NCBI GenBank assembly: GCA_933226995.1
Contig: CAKOFP010000001.1
Span: 1 to 6,378, forward strand
DNA length: 6,378 bases
Source: Candidatus Nitrosopolaris rasttigaisensis
GTDB taxonomy: Archaea; Thermoproteota; Nitrososphaeria; Nitrososphaerales; Nitrososphaeraceae
Direction of reading: 5' to 3'
In this document: positions 1 to 5,876 of the stretch, piece by piece
Position numbering within the stretch: position 1 is the first letter of the stretch
How the letters are laid out: each line of letters begins with the position of its first letter
Program-made: the position numbers and the translations under genes
Notes under the pieces: generated by a model
Told to the model about the DNA's origin: nothing
Seen by the model: only the letters and a program-made list of their open reading frames with translations
The model's database searches: none

Positions 1-88
1 GCTCTTGTGTTTAAAGTCTCAAGAATAACCGACTTTATTATAGATGGGCTCTACTGTGTTTTGTGCGTTGACCACAGATAGTTTGTGT

Positions 89-108
89 TCTGCCTCCTTG
101 TAGGCAGA
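89..108. other. Perfect 7-bp hairpin
   Basis: TCTGCCT (89-95) and AGGCAGA (102-108) are exact reverse complements around a 6-nt loop. It lies just after the stop at 79-81 of the frame that is open from the left edge, so it could mark a transcript 3' end, but no T-run follows. Function unknown; a chance palindrome is possible. Confidence 0.35.
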
Positions 109-473
109 CCGATAACCTAACAACCACCAATTCAAATTCCCTGGTAGAGAATACTTCGACATCCTATAGCCGAGTTCTTATCCCATGAATATTTCTGTGT
201 TGAATTCGTCCCGCATGACGAAATGTCAATTACCTTCTGATACAATGACTTAAAGTTTCATCCAAATGAAAATCATACAGTAGAAACCTAATCTTCCTTA
301 TGAGCGCGCTAATTGAGCCTTTTCGATCGAATCTTAACAAAAGTTAATGAGACAAGTATCATCAACGAAGAATCTGGTTTAAATTGACTCAAAAATGACC
401 GATTATTTGAATTATTGAGCGTGAAATAGGAGAAGAAGCATGATAAAGTGACTTTGTGATGCGGAATCGAATG

Positions 474-478
474 AAAAA
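474..478 (-). terminator. Oligo-T terminator after 495-833 gene
   Basis: On the minus strand a T5 run flanked by C residues (CTTTTTC) occurs 16 nt past the TAG at 495-497. Archaeal RNA polymerase commonly terminates at T-runs without a stem-loop, which fits the position. The run is short, so support is modest. Confidence 0.4.
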
Positions 479-494
479 GCCGTTTGCCACTTTT

Positions 495-833
495 CTACTT
501 TGGCGGAGGTAATTTCTCTGTAGACACGGTCCCCTTAGGATTGCCTGCATCGTCTGTAATTCTGCTTAATCGTCTACACAGTATTTTGAAGGAATCCAAG
601 ACATCCACTTCAATTATTCCTGGTAGATGCTCAATATTAGGGACGTAATTGCTTATGATATAAAGGCCTTGTATTCTGACTTCTATTTTGATATCACTAC
701 TTTTCAAATCATCAGAATCTGACCTGTTTATAACCTGTAATGAGTTTGAAAAACGTTTATGTTGATCTTCCAAAGGATATTTTCCAACATGGATTGAATC
801 TTCAATCATTTGGCATAGTTGTGAAATCTTCAC
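495..833 (-). CDS. Hypothetical protein, 112 aa
   Basis: I do not recognise this protein and assign no function. It has no transmembrane segment, signal peptide or metal-binding cysteine pair; its two cysteines (near residues 7 and 86) are isolated. The first half is polar and rich in Asp/Ser/Lys. The second half (about residues 47-93) alternates hydrophobic and charged residues (IEVRIQGLYII, GIIEVDVLDSFKIL) and could form a small alpha/beta domain. The tail is Pro/Lys-rich (STEKLPPPK). The frame opens with GTG at 833, with an in-frame TGA just upstream at 840-842, so the start is either that GTG or the ATG at residue 9 (809). AT-rich promoter-like sequence about 25-30 nt before the GTG would suit a leaderless transcript. 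It stands alone on the minus strand, about 520 bp past the end of the exporter operon, with a T-run after its stop. Length, ordinary composition and position favour a real gene; a lineage-specific orphan is the likeliest reading. Confidence 0.6.
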   Translation of the reverse strand: MKISQLCQMIEDSIHVGKYPLEDQHKRFSNSLQVINRSDSDDLKSSDIKIEVRIQGLYIISNYVPNIEHLPGIIEVDVLDSFKILCRRLSRITDDAGNPKGTVSTEKLPPPK

Positions 834-850
834 AGCTATTCAATTTGCCA

Positions 851-868
851 ATTCTAAACTTTAATCTT
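851..868 (-). promoter_or_regulatory. Possible TATA region for 495-833 gene
   Basis: Read on the minus strand this is GATTAAAGTTTAGAAT, centred about 25 nt upstream of the GTG at 833. That spacing would put the transcription start at or next to the start codon, giving a leaderless mRNA as is common in archaea. The box is not a strong consensus match. Confidence 0.3.
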
Positions 869-1040
869 TCGTTAAGCTCATCGTTGATGCTGCGTGTTTC
901 TTTATTTCTCGCCTAACATTTCTGCATGGCTTTATTTTGGATATAGCCATTGACAAAAGAAACCTTGAAGATCATATATTGTTGATATTCTATAATGGAT
1001 AATCTTTTGGTGGATGATGCGATATAAAGATACAAGAACT

Positions 1041-1095
1041 GGCTCATGTAAGGGATTGATTGGAAACCTCGATAGCAGATGTTGCCAATCGAGCC
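1041..1095. other. Nested inverted repeats, possible RNA structure
   Basis: Three complementary pairs fall within 55 nt. GGCTC (1041-1045) pairs with GAGCC (1091-1095). GATTGG (1058-1063) pairs with CCAATC (1085-1090). CTCGAT (1068-1073) pairs with ATCGAG (1088-1093), the last enclosing GCA (1075-1077) with TGC (1083-1085) around a 5-nt loop. The pairings share bases, so they are mutually exclusive folds. This may be a switch-like or structured RNA, or a decayed palindrome. There is no direct sign of transcription and no family match that I recognise. Confidence 0.3.
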
Positions 1096-1297
1096 GTTTT
1101 CTACCACATGACGCTATGGGGCTACACCACCAACTTACGCTGCAATTTAATTTACATGCACCCTTTACATCGCGTGCCTGGAATGTCATTGAAGATAAAT
1201 TTAGAATTTATGTATGCTTTTATGTTTCAAATTGAATTTAAGCCCTAGCTGATAATCTAAAACTATGACATGCCATGAGGAAGTTCGGGAGCTGGAC

Positions 1298-1318
1298 AGG
1301 AACCTTATGAAGGTTCTT
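1298..1318. terminator. Hairpin downstream of exporter operon
   Basis: GAACCTT (1300-1306) and AAGGTTC (1310-1316) form a perfect 7-bp stem with a 3-nt loop, extendable by a G-T and an A-T pair to 9 bp. It lies 35 nt past the stop codon of the last exporter gene. On the plus strand TTGGTTTTG follows, a poor terminator tail; on the minus strand no T-run follows. It may stabilise the operon mRNA 3' end or act in termination, but neither is shown. Confidence 0.35.
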
Positions 1319-1352
1319 GGTTTTGTGTATTAACCGATAAGATAGAGTTCTT

Positions 1353-2474
1353 TTATGCTAACATACTTTTTCGTAATGACAATACCCCAAGTACTCCAGC
1401 AAGAATAGCAGTTGCACCTAGTACAGACAAATCCAGTATTAGTCCTTCATTAGAACTATAAAAGATCGCCATCTGTAGCGCATGAGTGCCATAGAAGGTA
1501 GGGACAAAATGAGCAATTGTCTGAAGCCACGTTGGAAGAAAGGCAGCTACAGTAATACCACCACTAAGGAAAAAAAGATCTATAGACAGAGGGATACCGA
1601 TGGCTGTAACCCTCTGAAACCGGTGTGAAGCTGCACCTATAGCTACTCCCAGACCAGCACTAGCTAGTGCTATTAACAGAACTATCACCAGCGTAGAAAT
1701 CCAGTAAATCGTACCTGCAGGTCGCAGATAACCGGAAGCCGCACCTACCACGAGCACGACAGCCGCTATAAGTAGTGTGGTAATCCATCCTGATAGTAGC
1801 TTACCCGTGATAATAGTAGCCTTAGAAATGGGTGCTAGCAGGAGTTCCTTTATTGTAGAATCTTCCCATTCTCTTGCAGTAGCCAGTCCCGCGTTGACGA
1901 TACCTGCCGTGGTTAATAGAAGTACCAGGTTTGGGACAAGCTCGAACCTAAGGAGATCTATATCCTGACTTCGCAAATCTGTCTCTTTGACACGGATTTG
2001 GATGGGACTATTGTTTCCATTGATGGCGCTCTGATCAGCATAGAACTTTGTAATAGCAGCCGGCAGAGAGCGACGTAAGTCGTTCGTAAAATCAAGGTTT
2101 AGATTGTTGATATGAATGGTAACTGGGTCTGGTTTTTTAGCATTGTAAGCAGCGTCAAAATTGCTAGGGATTGTTATAACTGCTGCCACCTTGACTTGCC
2201 TCAATGCATCCTCTGCCTTCTGTGGCGCTATAGTTATCATAGTGACTTTAAATGCACCAGAATCGCTAAGAATGTTAATAAGTTCTTGAGCATGAGGACC
2301 GCTATCTTGTACTACTAGCGCAACTGGGTTGCGTCCTACTGCCTGAGCTCCGAAATACAAGATAACCATAAATGCAATCGCTGGAAGAACAGTGGCTGCA
2401 ATTGATGTTGGCTGTCGCAGCCATACGCTAATGTCCTTACGTACGATAGCTAGGATCGGAAACAGGCTGTTCAT
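1353..2474 (-). CDS. ABC-2 type exporter permease (permease B, intact)
   Basis: Membrane subunit of an ABC exporter, 373 aa, with the ABC-2 (ABC2_membrane_3-like) layout. There is a short cytosolic N-terminus with the conserved R-K-D element (near 12-14). TM1 spans about 24-44, followed by a large extracytoplasmic domain (45-175) containing LDFTNDLRRSLPAAI. Five more helices follow at about 177-198, 227-248, 257-280, 291-313 and 349-368. The cytosolic loop REWEDSTIKELLLAPIS (201-217) after TM2 is the family's typical coupling region to the ATPase. Length is normal for the family. Start ATG overlaps the stop of the preceding permease as TAATG, so the two are probably translationally coupled. 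A GGAAGAGGAG stretch (minus strand, 2485-2494) sits 10 nt before the ATG and may be a Shine-Dalgarno site, though it also encodes the Gly/Arg tail of permease A. It is last in the operon and probably forms a heterodimer with permease A around the ATPase encoded at 3623-4582. If permease A is truly broken, B could only act as a homodimer. Substrate unknown. Confidence 0.92.
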   Translation of the reverse strand: MNSLFPILAIVRKDISVWLRQPTSIAATVLPAIAFMVILYFGAQAVGRNPVALVVQDSGPHAQELINILSDSGAFKVTMITIAPQKAEDALRQVKVAAVITIPSNFDAAYNAKKPDPVTIHINNLNLDFTNDLRRSLPAAITKFYADQSAINGNNSPIQIRVKETDLRSQDIDLLRFELVPNLVLLLTTAGIVNAGLATAREWEDSTIKELLLAPISKATIITGKLLSGWITTLLIAAVVLVVGAASGYLRPAGTIYWISTLVIVLLIALASAGLGVAIGAASHRFQRVTAIGIPLSIDLFFLSGGITVAAFLPTWLQTIAHFVPTFYGTHALQMAIFYSSNEGLILDLSVLGATAILAGVLGVLSLRKSMLA

Positions 2475-3265
2475 TAATGCACAACTCCTCTTCCTCTACC
2501 AGCGATAAGTGTAAGAGCACTTATGGCTACTATGACGGCTGCAAACCCTGCTAATATGAATCCATTAATTGCAGGGCTTGTAGAAGTAGTGGTAAAGTTA
2601 TGAAAAGCATGTTGGAAGATGGCAATGCCGTAGTATACTGGTTGTAATTGAGTTATAGTTGCTGTGACCTGATCGCCCCATATAGCTGGGCCGAAAGCAC
2701 CACTTATGAAAAAGACTGGAATAGATAGACCTATGCTAAGTGGGATGACAGCTTGGCGACGACGGACTAGAGTACCTATAAGTGATCCCAAGGCAACGAA
2801 TGTTATCATGAGTAACAAGACGAAAGCAAATAACTCATCCCAATGATCTGGCCAGACACCAATAAGAAATACAATCACTATTATCATAACCGCAACCGAA
2901 AGGGAATTGAGTAGAAGAGCACCAAGAATTTTACCAATTTGAATGGCCCAAAGGCTAGCCGGTGCTAGCATCAGTTCCTTTACTGTCCCTTTCTCGTATT
3001 CCCTGGCGGCGTTTGATCCTGCTTGAAGTAGTCCACCGAGCATGACACTGACAACCATAAGGCTGACAACTAAATATTGGACATAGCCTGTGTCATGAGA
3101 ATAACTATCGACTTCATGAGCTCTAATTACTACTTGATTAGGAAAAGCATTGGCATAAAATGAGGTTATTGCCAATGGCACAGCTCTGCGTATATCGTTT
3201 GTAAAATCTACTTCAAGGTTATTGAGAACAACTCGTAACTGTGCCTGTTTGCCTTGACGTAACAA
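2474..3265 (-). CDS. ABC-2 permease A, C-terminal part (frameshifted gene)
   Basis: Residues about 116-378 of an ABC-2 exporter permease whose first part is encoded at 3298-3609 in another frame. It carries the end of the extracytoplasmic domain (LEVDFTNDIRRAVPLAI), matching permease B. TM helices lie at about 62-82, 113-137, 145-168, 172-193 and 234-256 of this fragment. The coupling loop REYEKGTVKELMLAPAS (88-104) corresponds to the same element in permease B. The apparent start is a TTG inside the conserved domain, with no ATG or credible initiation signal near it. The frame stays open upstream through codons for RQIVAIVTVPGSFDS to the A6 run at 3310-3315, and those residues align with the VAAVITIPSNFDA stretch of permease B. 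So this is not an independent gene but the 3' part of one gene broken by a single-base frame change. It ends in TAA overlapping the ATG of permease B, after a Gly/Arg tail (AGRGRGVVH). Confidence 0.85.
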   Translation of the reverse strand: MLRQGKQAQLRVVLNNLEVDFTNDIRRAVPLAITSFYANAFPNQVVIRAHEVDSYSHDTGYVQYLVVSLMVVSVMLGGLLQAGSNAAREYEKGTVKELMLAPASLWAIQIGKILGALLLNSLSVAVMIIVIVFLIGVWPDHWDELFAFVLLLMITFVALGSLIGTLVRRRQAVIPLSIGLSIPVFFISGAFGPAIWGDQVTATITQLQPVYYGIAIFQHAFHNFTTTSTSPAINGFILAGFAAVIVAISALTLIAGRGRGVVH

Positions 3266-3297
3266 TGAGTCAAAGCTACCAGGGACAGTTACGATTG

Positions 3298-3609
3298 CTA
3301 CAATCTGCCTTTTTTCATCAGGTTCTGCGCATCGGCATTTGTGGTTTGTTGGATGATAAAAGAATGAGAGTGCTCCATTGCCGAGAGAATTTGTTGGGCA
3401 TATGGACCTTTGTCTTCGAGAACTATAGCGGTCGGAGCTTGACCACCAGTCAGAGCAAACAAAAGAAAAAGCAGAAGGAAGTTAATAGGAATAATAATAC
3501 TTGTTACCATAAAAGCTCGTTCAGTTAAGGAGCTTCGTATATCCTTTATCGCCATTACCCAGATAACAAGGAGAGAACGATATGCCGGATAGATGTTCAA
3601 TATGTTCAT
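3298..3609 (-). CDS. ABC-2 permease A, N-terminal part (frameshifted gene)
   Basis: First 100 residues of permease A: cytosolic N-terminus with the A-I-K-D element (20-23), TM1 about 33-54, then the start of the extracytoplasmic domain (AIVLEDKGPYAQQIL, parallel to VALVVQDSGPHAQEL in permease B). After MKK the frame runs through three stray codons (GRL) to a TAG. One added A in the preceding A6 run would carry it into the long frame below and give a 378-aa protein, against 373 for permease B. Read literally, the product is a single-helix stub of 103 aa with no transport role. ATG at 3609 begins 13 nt after the ATPase stop, with purine-rich AGGCGAGTAAGAG between as a weak ribosome site. Possible explanations are a sequencing or assembly homopolymer error, a real recent pseudogene, or slippage on the A-run giving some full-length protein. 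Because both parts remain well conserved against permease B, any inactivation must be recent. Confidence 0.85.
   Translation of the reverse strand: MNILNIYPAYRSLLVIWVMAIKDIRSSLTERAFMVTSIIIPINFLLLFLLFALTGGQAPTAIVLEDKGPYAQQILSAMEHSHSFIIQQTTNADAQNLMKKGRL
3310..3315 (-). other. A6 run at permease A frame break
   Basis: On the minus strand the zero frame reads ATG AAA AAA GGC AGA TTG TAG. A -1 slip of Lys-tRNA on AAA, or one extra A in the RNA, gives AAA AGG CAG ATT GTA and continues into the rest of the permease. Four nt downstream a 5-bp hairpin, GATTG-TAG-CAATC (3293-3305), encloses the zero-frame stop. The hairpin is weak and may be chance. Slippery A-run recoding is known in archaea (the Saccharolobus alpha-fucosidase), but a plain homopolymer indel is the simpler explanation. 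Confidence 0.6.
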
Positions 3610-3622
3610 CTCTTACTCGCCT

Positions 3623-4582
3623 CTAATCTCTTAAGCCACTCCCAGTCAAACTCAAGAATATTTCTTCCAGATTTGGTTCCCTCTGCGAGATTTTCTTGAT
3701 GTTTATCTCCTGGGTTACAAGTGTAATAACCTGTCCGGTTAAAGTAAGTTCATCTCCGCTCATAGTTACCTTGAGTATTTTGTCCTTTTGAATCACTTCG
3801 CTTACACCAGGCAGGATACTAATCTTTTCCGAAAGCTGTGGCGAAACGGATGATGCCGTTTCTATCTCCATGACAGTATCACCATATTTTCGTTTCAAGT
3901 TGATTGGGGTGTCTAAGGCAACTAACTTGCCATGATCGATAATAGCGATTCTATCACATAATGCGTTAGCCTCTTCCAAATAGTTCGTTGTTAGGAGAAC
4001 AGTCTTGCCTTCCTTCTTCTTGAGATCAAGGATATAGTTCCAAATAGCTCTACGGCTCTGAACATCTACTCCCAATGTTGGCTCATCAAGGTACAGAAGC
4101 AAAGGATCATGAAGAAGTGCTCGCGCAAGGGCTAGTCTACGCTTCATACCCCCGGAAAAAGAACTAACACGACTATTACGGCGCTCATATAGCTGTACCA
4201 GGTTGAGCATGTCCGTTATCTTCCTATCACGCTCAGACCTATGCACACCATACAGCGTCGCATGGATAGACAAATTTGTCCAGGCATCGAGTTCTTCATA
4301 CAATGCAGTTTCCTGCGGCACTGAACCGAGAGCGGCGTATACAACTCTAGTATTGTGCATAATGTTGCGTCCAAGTACTTTTGCCTCACCAGAAGTAGGT
4401 TTTGACAATCCACTAATCATGTTGATGATTGTAGTTTTTCCAGATCCATTGGGTCCTAGCAGACCGAAAATCTCCCCGCTCCTCACTGTAAGTGAAAATC
4501 CATCTACAGCTGTAAAGTCTCCAAATCGCTTTGTCAACCTGTTCAGTTCAATTGCTGGGCTAGTATTTTCTGTGTACTTCAT
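3623..4582 (-). CDS. ABC-2 type exporter ATP-binding protein
   Basis: Cytosolic ATPase of an ABC exporter (319 aa, usual length for the DrrA/CcmA-like class); it binds and hydrolyses ATP to drive the two permeases encoded next to it. Motifs seen in order: aromatic residues F20/F23 ahead of the P-loop; Walker A GPNGSGKT (43-50); Q-loop Q90 in VPQE; signature SFSGGMK (141-147); Walker B LLLYLDEP (161-168) with catalytic E167; D-loop GVD (171-173). The switch position, normally His in TTHY, is Asn (N200 in TTNYLEEA). Some drug-exporter ATPases of this class carry Gln there (TTQYL in DrrA, from memory), so this need not mean loss of function. Residues about 235-319 form the regulatory C-terminal domain typical of this class, ending EPNLEEIFLSLTG. 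Its ATG overlaps the stop of the upstream cyclase-like gene (ATGA), indicating translational coupling; permease A follows after 13 nt. A multidrug, antibiotic or lipid-like substrate is inferred from the family only. Confidence 0.95.
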   Translation of the reverse strand: MKYTENTSPAIELNRLTKRFGDFTAVDGFSLTVRSGEIFGLLGPNGSGKTTIINMISGLSKPTSGEAKVLGRNIMHNTRVVYAALGSVPQETALYEELDAWTNLSIHATLYGVHRSERDRKITDMLNLVQLYERRNSRVSSFSGGMKRRLALARALLHDPLLLYLDEPTLGVDVQSRRAIWNYILDLKKKEGKTVLLTTNYLEEANALCDRIAIIDHGKLVALDTPINLKRKYGDTVMEIETASSVSPQLSEKISILPGVSEVIQKDKILKVTMSGDELTLTGQVITLVTQEINIKKISQREPNLEEIFLSLTGSGLRD

Positions 4583-5169
4583 AGAATGTTGTGCCCTAAC
4601 ATGTTTGTCCGTCGTAGTAAGGCAGGACCAGCTAGACCTAGTTGCCTCGTAAAGCTAAGGTCATCACGAATTGCTTTGTGTTCTGTTCTGTTACCATCTT
4701 CAACTCGATATATGTGGATTGCATCGTAGGATATGCTACATCCAGATGGAGGAATAACAAAAAAGTTTCCTTTATGTTTGACACTTGCACTTATTATCGA
4801 AGCAACTTTATCATTTGCAGCAATTATCTCTTGTATATCATAGTGAAGACCAGCAAATGTACTTCGTAGAGACTGGATAGCATCTATAGATCCATCTGGA
4901 CTTCTAATCTTTGATCTATATGAATATGAATACCCTTGAGATGCAAGGCTGACACAATAGGGCCTTGTAAGTTTAGATTCTGATCTTGCAATAGAATTTC
5001 TGAGAGCTGGGTCGGAGGCCTCACTGACTCCAACTCTATTGACCAATGTAAATAATATGTGGTATGCTATGCAGCCGTTTTCCTTGACTCTAGTGGGCGT
5101 CATGAGTACAGCGTTAATTTCTTGCTCAATTAGCTTCTTGGTCACATCATGTCTGTCATTTGTTGCCAT
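4579..5169 (-). CDS. SnoaL-like (ester/polyketide cyclase fold) protein
   Basis: A 196-aa protein from the ATG at 5169; a longer frame opens at TTG 5181 (200 aa), but the TATA box at 5201-5210 predicts transcription starting near 5180, which favours the ATG. Numbering below is from the TTG. The C-terminal half (about 92-183) looks like the SnoaL / NTF2-like family: SPDGSIDAIQSLRSTFAGL, then IIAANDKVASII, FFVIPPSGCSISYDAIHIYR and VEDGNRTEHKAIRDDL. This matches the usual order of G-x-E-x-hydrophobic helix, D-x-V-A strand, IPPTG turn, I-x-IYR strand and EHW-x-x-x-D-x-L end, except that Lys169 replaces the usual Trp. The first 90 residues do not show the standard N-terminal helix and N-H/D-H motif and are unrecognised. 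A short tail (AGPALLRRTNMLGHNIL) extends past the domain. Family members are cyclases, isomerases or simple ligand binders. It is first in the operon and coupled by overlap to the exporter ATPase, so a role in binding or modifying the exported compound is a reasonable guess, not shown. Confidence 0.75.
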   Translation of the reverse strand: MATNDRHDVTKKLIEQEINAVLMTPTRVKENGCIAYHILFTLVNRVGVSEASDPALRNSIARSESKLTRPYCVSLASQGYSYSYRSKIRSPDGSIDAIQSLRSTFAGLHYDIQEIIAANDKVASIISASVKHKGNFFVIPPSGCSISYDAIHIYRVEDGNRTEHKAIRDDLSFTRQLGLAGPALLRRTNMLGHNIL

Positions 5170-5200
5170 AAAATCAATCAATATTAAAGAACAGACAGGA

Positions 5201-5216
5201 TATCTATATACCTAGT
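5201..5216 (-). promoter_or_regulatory. TATA box and BRE-like site of exporter operon
   Basis: On the minus strand ACTAGG-TATATAGATA gives a good archaeal TATA box (5201-5210) with adjoining upstream sequence where TFB would bind (5211-5216). The box centre is about 37 nt before the ATG at 5169, predicting a leader of roughly 10 nt. The box sits in an imperfect palindrome (GGTATATAGATATCC), so a repressor could compete with TBP here; that is inference. Confidence 0.5.
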
Positions 5217-5362
5217 TTTAGAAATTATACGTCACATATTCATAGTCTGGAGCAGTACAATGACATATCGTGACTTGCATGATCGGGCAATTTCCTGTGT
5301 CCTGTTCTGGGCCTTCATAATAGCTTAAGAGAATTAATTACTCCCCTGTGTGCGGTAGGTAC

Positions 5363-5368
5363 AAAAAA
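5363..5368 (-). terminator. Oligo-T terminator of zinc-ribbon gene
   Basis: A T6 run on the minus strand (ATATTTTTTGT) lies 9 nt after the TGA at 5378-5380. It is the best T-run downstream of any gene here and fits archaeal intrinsic termination, separating this gene from the exporter operon. Confidence 0.5.
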
Positions 5369-5377
5369 TATTCTGGC

Positions 5378-5692
5378 TCATTTAAATACAACCTTTTTCA
5401 TATGCGAACCACATTTGTGGCAGGTTCTTTCACTGACATTGCTACCACAGGCTAAACAAACATAGATTGGTTTTGTATTGAAGTCCGCACTACCGCTGCT
5501 ACTACTGCCATAGTATCCTCCTCTTTCCACATTAAACCCTTTTCTTTGAACGTAAAGGATCACCCCTACAAACATGAACACATTTAGCATAAAGCCTATT
5601 ACGAAACCAAGGAAATACGTCGCCAACGTACTTGCTCCCATAATAGCAAAAGCAAACAATAACCCACGTTTAACTAATTGACTGTTCTGCAT
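5378..5692 (-). CDS. Two-helix membrane protein with C-terminal zinc ribbon
   Basis: A 104-aa protein of a layout often seen in ammonia-oxidising archaea; no specific function is known to me. A short charged N-terminus (MQNSQLVKRG) is followed by two closely spaced transmembrane helices at about 10-29 and 31-49. A flexible Gly/Ser linker follows (GGYYGSSSSGSADFN, 58-72). The tail is a zinc ribbon with C79-x2-C82 and C91-x2-C94 (YVCLACGSNVSERTCHKCGSH), likely binding one structural zinc. By the positive-inside rule, KR at 8-9 and QRK at 49-51 place both termini in the cytosol, so the ribbon probably faces inward as a protein- or nucleic-acid-binding module anchored to the membrane. ATG at 5692 is the first start of the frame, preceded by AT-rich promoter-like sequence; a T6 run follows the stop. 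It is monocistronic, about 200 bp ahead of the exporter operon and in the same direction. Confidence 0.85.
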   Translation of the reverse strand: MQNSQLVKRGLLFAFAIMGASTLATYFLGFVIGFMLNVFMFVGVILYVQRKGFNVERGGYYGSSSSGSADFNTKPIYVCLACGSNVSERTCHKCGSHMKKVVFK

Positions 5693-5704
5693 GCTTATCC
5701 AACG

Positions 5705-5730
5705 TATATAGCAAGTTATAGAATAAAAAT
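5705..5730 (-). promoter_or_regulatory. Possible promoter of zinc-ribbon gene
   Basis: Minus-strand ATTTTTATTC (5721-5730) lies centred about 34 nt before the ATG, the spacing expected for a TATA box with a leader of under 10 nt. A closer TATATA (5705-5710) has a better core but would put transcription start inside the gene, so the upstream box is preferred. No Shine-Dalgarno site is visible, consistent with a short-leader or leaderless mRNA. Confidence 0.35.
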
Positions 5731-5749
5731 GGTCGCATCATCTGGGGAC

Positions 5750-5794
5750 AAGTCTGATAACAACTGATCGAAACGGATTATCAGCACAGGACTT
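5750..5794. repeat. Interrupted inverted repeat upstream of zinc-ribbon gene
   Basis: CTGATAA (5754-5760) and TTATCAG (5778-5784) are exact reverse complements 17 nt apart. They are flanked by AAGT (5750-5753) and ACTT (5791-5794), also complementary but offset by a 6-nt bulge. It lies about 20 nt upstream of the proposed TATA box, where archaeal activators often bind, so an operator is possible. No known regulator motif is recognised. Confidence 0.35.
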
Positions 5795-5876
5795 TAATCT
5801 TATGACTTTTACAAGATTCCTTGTAATTTATCCCATTTTCCAATTTTACATCAAAAATGAATCTCAAATTTCGAAA

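Larger units (their letters stand above)
1..494. other. Gene-poor stretch at left edge
   Basis: No convincing gene is visible in this AT-rich stretch. Plus-strand frame 1 is open from the window edge to a TAG at 79-81 (26 codons), which could be the tail of a gene lying to the left, but a run of that length is expected often by chance. A 22-codon ATG frame at 186 has no support. Three short perfect hairpins are present: 89-108 (listed separately), 256-271 (6-bp stem, loop CCAA) and 334-347 (5-bp stem, loop AAAA). The right end holds the likely terminator of the neighbouring minus-strand gene. Confidence 0.5.
834..1352. other. Intergenic region, no convincing gene
   Basis: About 520 bp between the 3' end of the exporter operon and the hypothetical gene. 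Several open frames of 62-85 codons exist on both strands (such as 932-1189 minus and 1014-1235 plus). They overlap one another, are rich in Cys, Trp and His, show no recognisable domain, and look like chance frames. What the stretch does hold is a structured palindromic segment at 1041-1095 and a tight hairpin at 1298-1318, listed separately. It could be the 3' untranslated region of the operon, decayed coding sequence, or the site of a small RNA; the sequence alone does not decide. Confidence 0.45.

Noticed and set aside
1..81. 26-codon frame open from the left edge
   Set aside because: Length is common by chance and no family signal is seen; recorded only as a possible gene tail.
125..150. 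TTCAAATTC resembling a tRNA T-loop
   Set aside because: No T-stem, acceptor stem or anticodon arm can be drawn around it.
1008..1025. GGATGATGC resembling a C box of a C/D guide RNA
   Set aside because: Mismatch to the RUGAUGA consensus and no D box or internal C'/D' pair at proper spacing.
932..1189. 85-codon minus-strand frame (with a 64-codon overlapping frame at 913-1107)
   Set aside because: Rich in Cys, Trp and His, no domain, overlaps other frames of similar length on both strands, and no convincing start signal; it looks like a chance frame.
1014..1248. Plus-strand frames of 73 and 62 codons
   Set aside because: They overlap each other and the minus-strand frames, contain no recognisable motif, and have unprotein-like composition.
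4203..4652. 149-codon plus-strand frame opposite the ATPase gene
   Set aside because: Lies antisense to a gene with every ABC motif in order; a shadow frame.
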